Shown here piece by piece: positions 55,700-64,000 of a stretch of DNA of 64,000 nucleotides (position 1 is the first letter of the stretch; each line of letters begins with the position of its first letter). Source of the stretch: Gracilariopsis chorda (lineage: Eukaryota; Rhodophyta; Florideophyceae; Gracilariales; Gracilariaceae); the NCBI GenBank assembly GCA_003194525.1, contig NBIV01000091.1, forward strand, positions 183,127 through 247,126, in the 5' to 3' direction. The notes under the pieces were generated by a model. It made no database searches and was not told the DNA's origin. It saw nothing but the letters and a program-made list of their open reading frames with translations. A program made the translations under genes and the position numbers.

Positions 55700-57000
55700 T
55701 GGGGCTAGATGTTACTCGGCCGTGTAATAACATTCAGATTGTGCATAATTCACCATAGCGTCGGCAGTGGGCATCGTCAGAGTAGGATTTATTGCACTTG
55801 CAGATCATGATGTACACTCGTACATCTCCTTTCAAGTATTCCTGGCACAAGGTTCCTTTTTCAATCGAGACGGGAAGCCCTCAATTTTCTGTGCCACAGC
55901 ACAGATCCCTAGCACTATCTCCAAGCCGAGAAAGATGTCATGGCTCAAGAAGAAGAAAAAGTAGACAAGGTGCACCAATATGTATATGGCCACTCGTTGT
56001 TCACAGATATCAAGACTTTGCAAGTTGTAGGTCAATTCCAGCACACATATATTCTAGGAGAAGTACATTATGGATGATTCAGTACCAAAGTGGCATAGGG
56101 TCAACACAGGTACGAGTGGACCCTTCGAAAGTTTGGGTGAAATTCGATATGAGTTTTATTTGGTATTTTGGAACCGTAGTGGGCACTTTCTATGATATTT
56201 GGGATAGATGGACGCGTGGTAAACGTACGAGCACCATTTATTGCTGGCATGAGTCCCACATGTCATGTTGCACAGTGGACGGCCGTGCCGCTCTGTTCTG
56301 AATTGTCATCATGTGCTAAGACATATTCTCTAATAGGTTACACTTTTAATTTTAATTAAACAAAATTACATTTATTAGAGGAGTCTCCAAAGCACTGCAG
56401 TAAAAAGTTCTATATGAAAAACCCGCTGTGATCGTCGGCACTCCGTCTCCCTCCTCCTTCGGCCAGCCCGGACTGGAGAAGACCGCCAACGTGCCTCCCC
56501 AGAACAGGTCAAAGTAGACAACATTTTTCATTCGTTCTGTTTTATTTGAATTTATTCTGAAAAGTAAGATAGTCCTTGATAACAGCACAATTTGGTAGCA
56601 TCGCCAACTACAGTGTAAAACATACTAACATTTGATTTTAAAGTGAATGTTAAAAAACCTGCACAAGTGCCCACGGAGTACAAAAACTGTCAGAAGCCAA
56701 AAACTGACAGTAAACCACAAGCAACAGCTGCCAGCGAGCATGACAGCAGTGCAAAAGCAGTAAGCCGCTGTTCAAGTCAGCAGTGTTGTAAATCGCAAGC
56801 GACAGCCTATGATAAGCCTATTAATGAAGGACGTATTCGAGACACACTTGAAGAAAAGGATTTAGTCCCCTAAGCCAATCAGAACCCTACAAATAAACAC
56901 GTGGATTCAACAACCAATCACAATTTGCCAGGTGAAAGGCAGATTCGATCAAATCTCACTACTAGGGAATGAAACTTTGTAAACGTGTCCAGCGCAACTG
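55700..57000. other. Mostly unassigned
   Basis: Short frames, among them a 76-codon Lys/Gln/Ser-rich frame with a cysteine cluster at 56643-56873 (plus strand). It may be the first part of the following gypsy element. An 8-bp inverted repeat CTCTAATA/TATTAGAG surrounds an AT-rich core near 56331-56380. Confidence 0.4.
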
Positions 57001-57031
57001 ATCATCCACGTGTATTTGGTTTACAAAGTTT
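56972..57031. repeat. 13-bp perfect inverted repeat
   Basis: AAACTTTGTAAAC at 56972-56984 and GTTTACAAAGTTT at 57019-57031, spacer 34 bp, with CACGTG in the spacer. Role unknown. Confidence 0.6.
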
Positions 57032-57159
57032 GGAGGAATCTCTAAAACTTTTGGGTGGAAAAATTTAGAAGCCTTTTTGAAAAAGGTTACCGCGGTCAAT
57101 CAGGGCTAAAAGGCTAAGTAAGCCTATTTCAGTCTTCTTGCCTTCCGATTGGGACCTAT

Positions 57160-57684
57160 TTGGAGCAATTGATCCAAGATATTTGGGCCGGGATACTGAC
57201 GTATGTAACCGTTTGGAAAAGATACTTTACTTCGGTGAACAAAGCAAGGGTCAATTGTGATCCCATCAACAGACCATCAGTTTCGCGTGACAGTGTCACA
57301 CCGCAGCCCCGTGACCTGTGTAACGTTTTTCACCGTCACCAGACGCGAACTACAGCGTGGACAGATCATAATTGAACTCCGGACTGCATTAGATCCGCAG
57401 TGAGCGAATTTGGATTTCGAGAAGCTCGGAAACCTGTATTGGTAAAGTACGTGGACAAATTGAAACTACACTGCCCCGTGTGCGACCTTTGGTGTAAGGA
57501 CGCCTTGGCTTACGTTCAACATCACCTAACAGAAGAACATCAGCACCGAGCGTCAGCATTTCTCGAATAAGCAAACGTTGCCACAGTCGAGGACGGTGAG
57601 CCAATTATTGGTGTTTCAAGGACTCCAGAGGAAACTTTTGACACTATAAGCACTGTTTTGAAACAAACATTTAATTGGTCCTAA
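57160..57684 (+). pseudogene. Zinc-finger ORF upstream of a gypsy gag
   Basis: One phase runs from 57160 to TAA 57682-57684, broken by TGA 57373-57375 and TAA 57568-57570. The middle encodes a C2H2 finger (CPVCDLWCKDALAYVQHHLTEEH, C-x2-C-x12-H-x5-H; positions about 57475-57543). After the second stop the sequence still looks coding (GEPIIGVSRTPEETFDTIS). It lies 56 bp upstream of the gag start in AT-rich DNA of similar composition and is probably ORF1 of the same element. Confidence 0.5.
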
Positions 57685-57740
57685 ACATCAAATAGTTGAA
57701 TAAATTACTCCTTTTTTAATTCTTTATTATTTTAACTAAA

Positions 57741-58607
57741 ATGGCCAATCAAAGTACTCCTTCTTTTGAGCAAGGGTTACAAGCCATACAAGAGCTGAGG
57801 CAACAAGTGACCAGTTTGGAACAACAACTTCATGATGCTAATCAGGCATTTGTTTATTTAAGCAACATTACACAACCCGGTAGCTCATAAAAGATTGGTA
57901 AACCAGATAAATTTACAGGTAAAGGAGTACGTACCTGGATTAAATGCCTGGAAAATGTGTACGCCAGTATGAAGAAACCTCTATGTGAAGAGGAAAAAAT
58001 TAAGTTTGCCGTCAGTTATATGAGTGGAGATGCTCTACAATGGGGGAAGCTTTTCACATTAGATGTTACCGAGCAAACCACATTTGAAACATTTAAAATA
58101 AAATTGATGGAGTACTTTGAGCCTGTGAACAGCGAGTTAACAGCTCAAAAAAAGTTATGTGAGTTAAAACAAGCTGGTAAGTCTAGCACTGTACGATCCT
58201 ATAATCAAGAGTATACAAAATGGTTAGTACAAAACCTGAAAATGACATGTGCTGAGCAATTATTCCACTATAGTCAAATACTAACAACGAGAACGAGAGC
58301 GGAAGTTGAAAAGGCAGAAATCAATACGGTACAAGAAGCAATGATAATTGCTGATAAAATCGATAATACCTTCAGAAATGATAGGTGGAGAGGATATCGA
58401 GGTGGAGGTAATCATAATAGTAGTAACCAAGGACCGACTCCGATGCAAATAAGAAACCTCAGAACTAGAAAATTCCCTCGCGTATTCGGAGAAGAGAAAA
58501 AACCATGCTCAGAGAATACGTTATGTTCCATTTGTAAAAGAATAAATTGTATGGCGAAAAATCATTATGTTACAAGTGATAAGAAGCAATATGTGCCAAA
58601 AAACTAA
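57741..58607 (+). pseudogene. AT-rich Ty3/gypsy Gag with one in-frame stop
   Basis: ATG 57741 begins a short coiled coil (LQAIQELRQQVTSLEQQLHD). TAA stands after PGSS at about 57888. The same phase continues IGKPDKFTGKGVRTWIKCLE and the retrotransposon_gag core (FAVSYMSGDALQWGKLF, FEPVNSELTAQKKLCELKQ). An arginine/glycine-rich region and a degenerate knuckle (CSICKRINCMAKNHYV) close it. The rest of the element (a frame from 58613 reads LLAQYKNPEYKSIID) is cut off at 58744 by C2. Confidence 0.75.
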
Positions 58608-58743
58608 CACAAGTGCTAACGGATACGTTGCTGGCGCAGTATAAGAATCCGGAATACAAAAGTATTATTGATAGTAAAAAGAACAAAAACAATATAAAAC
58701 AAGAAAAAGATAAAAATAATGCATACCCAAAGCAGGATAATAT

Positions 58744-59642
58744 TGTACTGCAATACCCGCAAGCGGGACAACACACGCAGACGTTCGGATCTTCCCCTCT
58801 GGAGGGTAAGAAAGCGAACAGAGGCTCTCCGGATGAGCACGACGAAGTCGGGTTGTAAAGCCGAGGCTCACCCTCACGCCAAGCGGGGAGAGTTGAAACG
58901 GTAAGATTAGGATCACCACGAATGGGAAAACAGCCCTTCCAAGGAGTACGAGTCCACGTAAGTGGGGGAAGACGTCACGGGATACCGGCACGAGAGACAC
59001 GCGTCAGCGGTGACGAGCAACCACACAAAGGGGTAGAAACCACGAGAGCGGGGTAATGGAAATACGGGGGATGCCCGATTGGGGGCGACGGGGGTGTGGG
59101 CCAACGGGACCACGAAAAAGGTACCAAGGAATCCTATACAGGGGTGAGAACATGGCGGTGGTGAATTAAGTGACAAGTGCCCACGGCGGTGATACTCCTA
59201 GTGACGCAGGGTGGATAGGTCTACCGTTAGTAACGCGGCTTTACCTCCGAGGAGCGTAGAAGACTCGCGAAAGCGGAAAAGACTTAGAGCCAAGAACCCT
59301 GGTTGGGGAAGTTTACGCAGTGTCCGGGCGAGGTCGCCGAGCCACTATATAGTATAGTAATCTCCCTACTGTAGCGTAGATAAATTATAACTAATAAATA
59401 TAAATTAAATAAATGTCCACACTGTGGTGCAAACCTCCTCCTGACGATCCTTGTCACACGTTGTCCACTCACGCCTTGGGCGGCACACGGCGCATGCACA
59501 GGTGTGCACCTGGTGCACAGTGCGGATCCGCTGAGGGCTGAGACACCCGCTAATAGCGGTAGTAATCATAAACACGCGAAAGCGTCAAAACACCAAGTCC
59601 ACAGGGCATCGCTGAGCCTTCCTCCTTGAGGATTGCACTTCA
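58744..59642 (-). repeat. C2 3' LTR (about 899 bp)
   Basis: Left end by homology to C1. The right end at CA (59641-59642) is followed by TATCCCCC, the reverse of a polypurine tract. It shares the hairpin CCAC-GTAA-GTGG (58954) with C1 and holds others such as CCCGC-A-AGCGGG (about 58757) and CGAC-GAA-GTCG. Confidence 0.8.
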
Positions 59643-59677
59643 TATCCCCCTTCTGAGGTGCGAATACGACATCCACG

Positions 59678-61485
59678 ATGGCAACGGAAGCACCGGGCAA
59701 GGTCCTTAAATGTAAGTCCGGCTCGCCAGTTCTCCATCCCACCCTTGGTAACGAGCACCTAGCTGCGAACAGTGAATCTGCGAGCAACTCTCACGAGGTT
59801 CTTCCAACAACACACACGCTTTCGCGACCTTCTTCTCTGATTACTCGGCTTCCTTCATCTACGATGAACAACAACAACAACGGCAACAACGGCAACAACA
59901 CACCGTTACAGTACTTCTCCGGATTTCATTCCGTGCCTCTACCGCAAAGCGGTCTCTCGACTCCGTCGCAACAAACAGGCGCAAATGCGAGTGCGGCTCC
60001 CGCGGGAGGGTATCTAATGGCAGCGTGGCCGTCGTACGACATGTTGGTCGGGCTGCAGCCTTCGCAACATGCGATTACTCTCCGGCTGGCGCCGTGGTTC
60101 CACCCGACTGCGGTGTTCAATGATGCGCTTCTGGCGATGTATACCGATGGAAACGGGATGCTCCCGGGTGACGTTCCGGCAATCGTGACCATTTCGTGGG
60201 ATTGGCGCAATCGCGTAGCGATACCGGTGCACACGGTAATCCGACGGGGTCGGGAATCAACAGCTTCCGCGCACGCGGCGTTGGTCTTACTTGCTCATCA
60301 ATGGCTTCGTCAGGCTCCCTTCGAGTATCCCATCCCCGGTGGTATGGGCTCCAACATCGGATTGTATCGCACCCAAGGTGAAATGGGGTACCTCGACCGC
60401 CTCGCGGGTTTAGAAACACTCTCGTGGAGAAGCAATCCCGTGGCGCGCCAAGACGCGGTGTGCTGGACACGACCGATCATTCGGGCTGAATTCCGCTATA
60501 TGCGTCGCTTGGCGAGGCCAACTTCTTGTCGATGATACGCTTTGAGCGAGAAGCACGGTCCCGATTCGGGTATTTGATTCTGTATCAGAACGTAGAAGTC
60601 GAACGCATCCGCGTGGTCAACCGACGGGGTCGGTACGTTCCGATTCCACCGTGGTGGTCGCATCTCGAATCGTGCCGAGGTTGCTACATCTAGTTGCCTC
60701 CCGTGATCACGTATTACGGCTCATACCTCATCGAGGATCCTCAGTCCGGGCTCTGGTCCGTGGTGGTCACCGAATGGGCGGTCCGCACAGCGGCTTTCAT
60801 CCTCTGGGAGGTTTATGACCAGTACAGACTGTGGTTCATCCCGTTGCAGGTCCGTGCCGCCATCCGAGCGCGGGACTTACGAATCCCACTAGGTGGTGAG
60901 GCAAACGCTGACGAAGTAGCGGGGCTCCTCGATTTCATCGACCAGGTTGACTGGGCTTCGGTTCCTCTAGAGCAGAGTGGGCGGGCTGCCGGTAGCAGGA
61001 TACAGGACCTGTCACCAAGGCGTCGAACTCCGCTAGCGGGTGATTTCATCTACTTCAACCCTTGGGAGGGGCATGAGATCTCCGCGGAGGAAGTGAACGA
61101 GCTCCGGTTTGCACCGAGATATATCCCCGAGGGGCATCCGACCGGTTTTGTTGACGCCGATGAGTACGACAACGTCTACGACGGTGAGGATCCGATGTTC
61201 GACAACGAGCCCAACGGAGGTGCCGGTCACGCCGAGGCGGAGGGAGAACCATATGGTATGGATGCTCCTGGAGTCGCCCCTGTGAGTCAGCCGTCCGATC
61301 CGTCGGTCGGTCTTCCCACTGGTGGGTCCTCTACGCCAGGTGAGGCAAACGTGGCCCCTGCCGGTCAGGCTGCCGTGATCTCTCAGTTGCTCCGCCAAGT
61401 GGGGCTGGGAGGTAACGAGGCCAGTGGCGATGTCACCGCGATGCGGGATGCTCTGATAGCCCGACTCCAGGGAAATAACCACTAA
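59678..61485 (+). pseudogene. C2 antisense ORF, about 600 codons, unknown
   Basis: It lies opposite to the element's own genes. Frame 1 (ATG 59678 to 60535) has an Asn/Gly-rich low-complexity run near residue 63 and then a globular part rich in Trp/Pro (AAWPSYDMLVGLQPSQHAIT, RLAPWFHPTAVFNDALLAMY). A one-base shift near 60.5 kb leads to a second phase that reads RFEREARSRFGYLILYQ. TAG at 60691-60693 follows, and the same phase continues to 61485 (VVTEWAVRTAAFILWEVYDQ), ending in an acidic, Gly-rich tail. An AATAAA at 61593-61598 would serve polyadenylation. Antisense ORFs at this place are known in some plant Ty3/gypsy lineages (Tat/Ogre/Retand), but this protein matches nothing I know. Confidence 0.6.
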
Positions 61486-61592
61486 GTTGGGGGCGGTTCC
61501 AACCTGTAAGGAGGCGTGTTCCCTCACCAAGGGGTGCAACCTTGTGACGTAGTGTAGTCCTTCGACTAGTCGGTGTTCCATCGATCGTATCG

Positions 61593-61598
61593 AATAAA
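61593..61598 (+). terminator. Possible poly(A) signal of the antisense ORF
   Basis: AATAAA 108 bp downstream of the antisense stop codon and just before the convergent chromodomain frame. Confidence 0.35.
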
Positions 61599-61689
61599 AT
61601 CCAATTTGACTTGTGTTCCTTCTTCTTTCCTTTCCTTTCCACACCACAACTCGATCCTTCATTTCCTTCCTTCCACCGCATTGGCTTGC

Positions 61690-62106
61690 TTATCCCACTT
61701 GGGCGTTTATCACCGATGCCGGGATTCCCGTTCGCGTTCTGCGATGATATGACACCACTTTCGAACGTGCGAGGTGCTCTATCGGCTCATCCGAATCATA
61801 TTCGGGCCCGAAACCGTACCAGCGTACGCGGTACTGGATGTAACCATCTGGATGGTAAGAATGTTCCACAATGTGGTCAACCACAAACTCCTGTTTGTAG
61901 ACTTCCCGGCCTCGCCGTGTTCGCATTATCGCGTCCTGCACGACAAGCTCTACCACCACTTGTGGGTGTTGGACAGTCTTCCCCGGAAGGGGCATGGCTT
62001 GGTACTGCCTTTCCATGCCCTTAGAGGGGTCATTAACCGGTTTTCGGGTAGGTTCATCCGCTTCGCGGGCCTGGAGGTCCTCGGCACGCCCGGTTGCGTC
62101 GACCAC
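61690..62106 (-). CDS. C2 chromodomain (pol end)
   Basis: The last 138 codons of pol. YKQEFVVDHIVEHSY and IQYRVRWYGFGPEYDSDEPIEHL align with C1's chromodomain, although the Trp of the WEP motif is Ser/Asp (DSDEP). The upstream linker is out of phase. Confidence 0.8.
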   Translation of the reverse strand: MVDATGRAEDLQAREADEPTRKPVNDPSKGMERQYQAMPLPGKTVQHPQVVVELVVQDAIMRTRRGREVYKQEFVVDHIVEHSYHPDGYIQYRVRWYGFGPEYDSDEPIEHLARSKVVSYHRRTRTGIPASVINAQVG

Positions 62107-62138
62107 TTGATGGTGCGTATCGGGACCCTTGCTGTGGG

Positions 62139-63067
62139 TTAAAGTATCCCGCTTCGCGGTTTCTCCACTCCTTGAGGGGCGTCTATTGACGACACCCTTT
62201 GAGGGGCTTCTAACGCATCTGAAAGATGAGCATCTGGGTCGCGAACCACAGGTTTGTGTGTAGATATCCGTCTTGACGGGGGTGCTCCAGACGACGAAGT
62301 CGGTTGCAACACGGTGCGTCGTACAGTACGCATCTGCTCTCCTCGGGCGGTGGTTGGTGCCTTTGCCGTCCGTACGGTGTCGGCGTCACGTGCCGTTTGC
62401 AACGGATGTTCGAGGGTTGTCCGCGCTGTGTCGCGTTCCGCCTCCTCACGTGAGGGTGGTTGCAACGGCGCTGCCGGTGTGTTGTCTCGCTTCGGCGACG
62501 AAGTATTTCCGTCTCTGACGTGCTTCCCTTGCGGAGTGACTGGTGCGACTTCGGCGACACTGTCGGGATCAACCGAGACACTCGGAGTGAGTTCGCGACT
62601 GCGCGATGGTCCTAAACCAGAATCCAGCTTGCTGGTCGTTTTCCTTCCGTCCTGTACGGTTTGCTTGCCCAGCCTGGCCGGTGTGTTCTGCCGTGCAGTA
62701 GGAGTTACCATGTCCGGTGTAGTCGGCTCAGAGGATCCCGCGAGGGCCTACTCTGCATTATCCAGCGTAGCTGTTGTTGACGAACCGTGACCCACGGAAT
62801 GTGGTTAACGCTCAACGGCACAGCCGGTTCAGTATCGCGAACGTGATTAGTTTCCTGCGATGATTTCACTTTGGCGAGAGACTTCCCACTGCGTGGTGCA
62901 TTTTCTAGAATCCCGGTGGGGAGTGCCATCTGGCGCAGATGCGGTAGAACTTCCTCAAGAGGGTTCAGCGGTAGCTGTAGCGCGCAAATGCGAAGATGGC
63001 ACGTCAGTAGACGGAACTCTTGGTCCACTATTATCCTTTTCGATGTGTCCGGAGGTCCGTGCAGCAC
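62139..63067 (-). pseudogene. C2 integrase-chromodomain linker
   Basis: Frames 62711-62139 and 63067-62705 lie in changing phases. They are rich in Pro, Thr, Ser and Arg, as in C1's linker, with little sequence similarity but the same hairpin density. Confidence 0.5.
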
Positions 63068-63093
63068 GGTTGTTATGACGCGACGAAGCGGTT

Positions 63094-63981
63094 TTAGGTT
63101 AGGGTCCTCCTCCCCCTACTTAGACGGAGCGGCATGGGAGTGGTAGAAGCGCCCAAACTGCGGGGACAGACACCGCGCGGTGGCTTTAGAGAAGAAAGGC
63201 CATTCGGGCCTGCGTCCGATAAGGACGGTATATCTGAGAGTCCCCTTGAAGGGTGTGGCAACACCGAAGGCCTGTTAACCACAGATGTGGGTTGTTCCAC
63301 TGGGGTGTGTTGGTTCTCATCTTGGTAAGCAACCTCTACGGAGGGTGGCGGTGCCATAAAAACGCGATCGCGGGAAATCCACTCATGAGCGTCGTTCATT
63401 TCCACCACTAAGGTGTCGTTATCCACTGATATGACCTTGTAGGCAGCGTCCGCGACGGGTGAGAGCTTATGCCGTTTTCTCCTTATCAGGGTTCCAGTGC
63501 TCCTTACGGACGAATACGTAGTTACCCTCCGTAATTGGCGGTGCTGTACCTCGTACACGAGAGTCAAAATCACGCTTGTACGAGGCCTGTGCTCGTGCCA
63601 TGGAGCTCCGGGCGATCGGGATTAACTTCGTAAGCCACGCTTTCCATCGTTGGCGATAATCCTTCACGGAAGGGAGGTTTGCCAGCGTAGGCTGAGGTTC
63701 CAACGCTACGGCGGGCGGATGACGCGAAAGTACCAATTCAAATGGAGTCAAACGCGTTGTACGGTGTACCTGTGTGTTATACGCAAACGTCAAGGCGTCA
63801 GGGTACAGGTTCCATTTTTTGGGTGATCAGCAACGTAAGAACGGAGAGAGGCTAGCAGCGTTTGGTTAACCCGCTCGACTTGCCCATTACACTGGGGGGT
63901 GGTAGGGAGTTCTTCCTCTTCTCGAGCTTTAGGGCCTGCCCTATAGGGGTGCTGAGCGATCGGCCTGGTATGAAGTAGCAA
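63094..63981 (-). pseudogene. C2 RT start fused to integrase C-terminal part
   Basis: From 63981 the frame reads RPIAQHPYRAGPKAREEEE, the conserved start of RT as in C1. It passes directly into PTTPQCNGQVERVNQTLLAS, the catalytic Glu region of the integrase. Then come TPFELVLSRHPPAVALEPQ (63793-63467) and, after a phase change, RHKLSPVADAAYKVISVDND and VLPHPSRGLSDIP (63573-63094). All of RT, RNase H and the first two integrase Asp residues are missing. Confidence 0.8.
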
Positions 63982-64000
63982 GTCAATCTGGTGCTCCGTT

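Larger units (their letters stand above)
58744..64000 (-). mobile_element. C2: second chromovirus, incomplete in window, with antisense gene and internal deletion
   Basis: A sister of C1. The left LTR (58744-59642) has the same kind of ends (TGTACTGCAATACCCGC vs TGTGGTGCAATGCCCC on the plus strand), and a PPT lies beside it. Chromodomain, linker and integrase tail follow on the minus strand with roughly two-thirds identity to C1 in alignable parts. RT is fused to the integrase by a deletion near 63.91 kb. About 2 kb of plus-strand ORFs lie between chromodomain and 3' LTR; C1 has only 255 bp there. The element is full of mini-hairpins like C1. The other end lies beyond the window. Confidence 0.85.

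Overview
The window looks like nuclear DNA of a eukaryote with compact, intron-poor genes and a heavy load of LTR retrotransposons. A florideophyte red alga of the Chondrus/Gracilaria kind is my best guess, because oomycete-like and chromodomain Ty3/gypsy elements sit beside several Ty1/copia lineages, a PIF/Harbinger transposase and single-exon genes. This is inference; no ribosomal or organelle marker is present. More than half of the window is mobile-element DNA and most other genes are broken.

Layout. 1-19.3 kb: decayed single genes. These are a C2H2 zinc-finger remnant, a 312-codon open frame of unknown function, an EF-hand/glyoxalase-fold fusion with three in-frame stops, a truncated valyl-tRNA synthetase pseudogene, a PIF/Harbinger transposase, an intact 306-residue unknown ORF, and a two-ORF transposon (DUF6589-like ORF, then a nuclease-like/CXC ORF). 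19321-29046: a complete, very young Ty3/gypsy chromovirus (minus strand, 808-bp LTRs, TSD GTATC), called C1. 29937-35329: an old Ty1/copia element (minus strand, 181-bp LTRs, TSD AACCC). 37167-43517: a secreted-protein gene split by an oomycete-type Ty3/gypsy element (37758-43188, 366-bp LTRs, TSD GAGTT). 44938-55506: an old copia element (plus strand) carrying a second copia element nested in its gag (46381-51431, 208-bp LTRs, TSD TGACA). 57160-58743: a zinc-finger ORF and a gag of an AT-rich Ty3/gypsy element, cut by a second chromovirus, C2 (58744 to beyond the window end, minus strand). C2 has a large internal deletion and carries an antisense gene.

The most striking signal is in C1 and C2. 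From LTR to LTR, coding regions included, they are carpeted with short perfect inverted repeats (stems mostly 4-8 bp, loops 2-6 nt), often only 19-40 bp apart. Where C1 and C2 can be aligned codon by codon in the chromodomain, at least three hairpins occupy the same sites although stem sequences and amino acids have changed; one shows a paired G-C to A-T change. I know of no described system matching this.

A second window-wide anomaly is decay by in-frame stop codons with almost no indels. The DUF6589-like frame stays open over 2.65 kb with seven internal stops and no frameshift. The gag-pol of the 37.8-43.2 kb element is one 4.6-kb frame with three stops, one of them at the conserved tryptophan that the C1 element still has. 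Nested insertions and LTR divergences give a consistent relative order: C1 and the 37.8-kb element youngest, then the nested copia, its host copia, and the 30-kb copia oldest.
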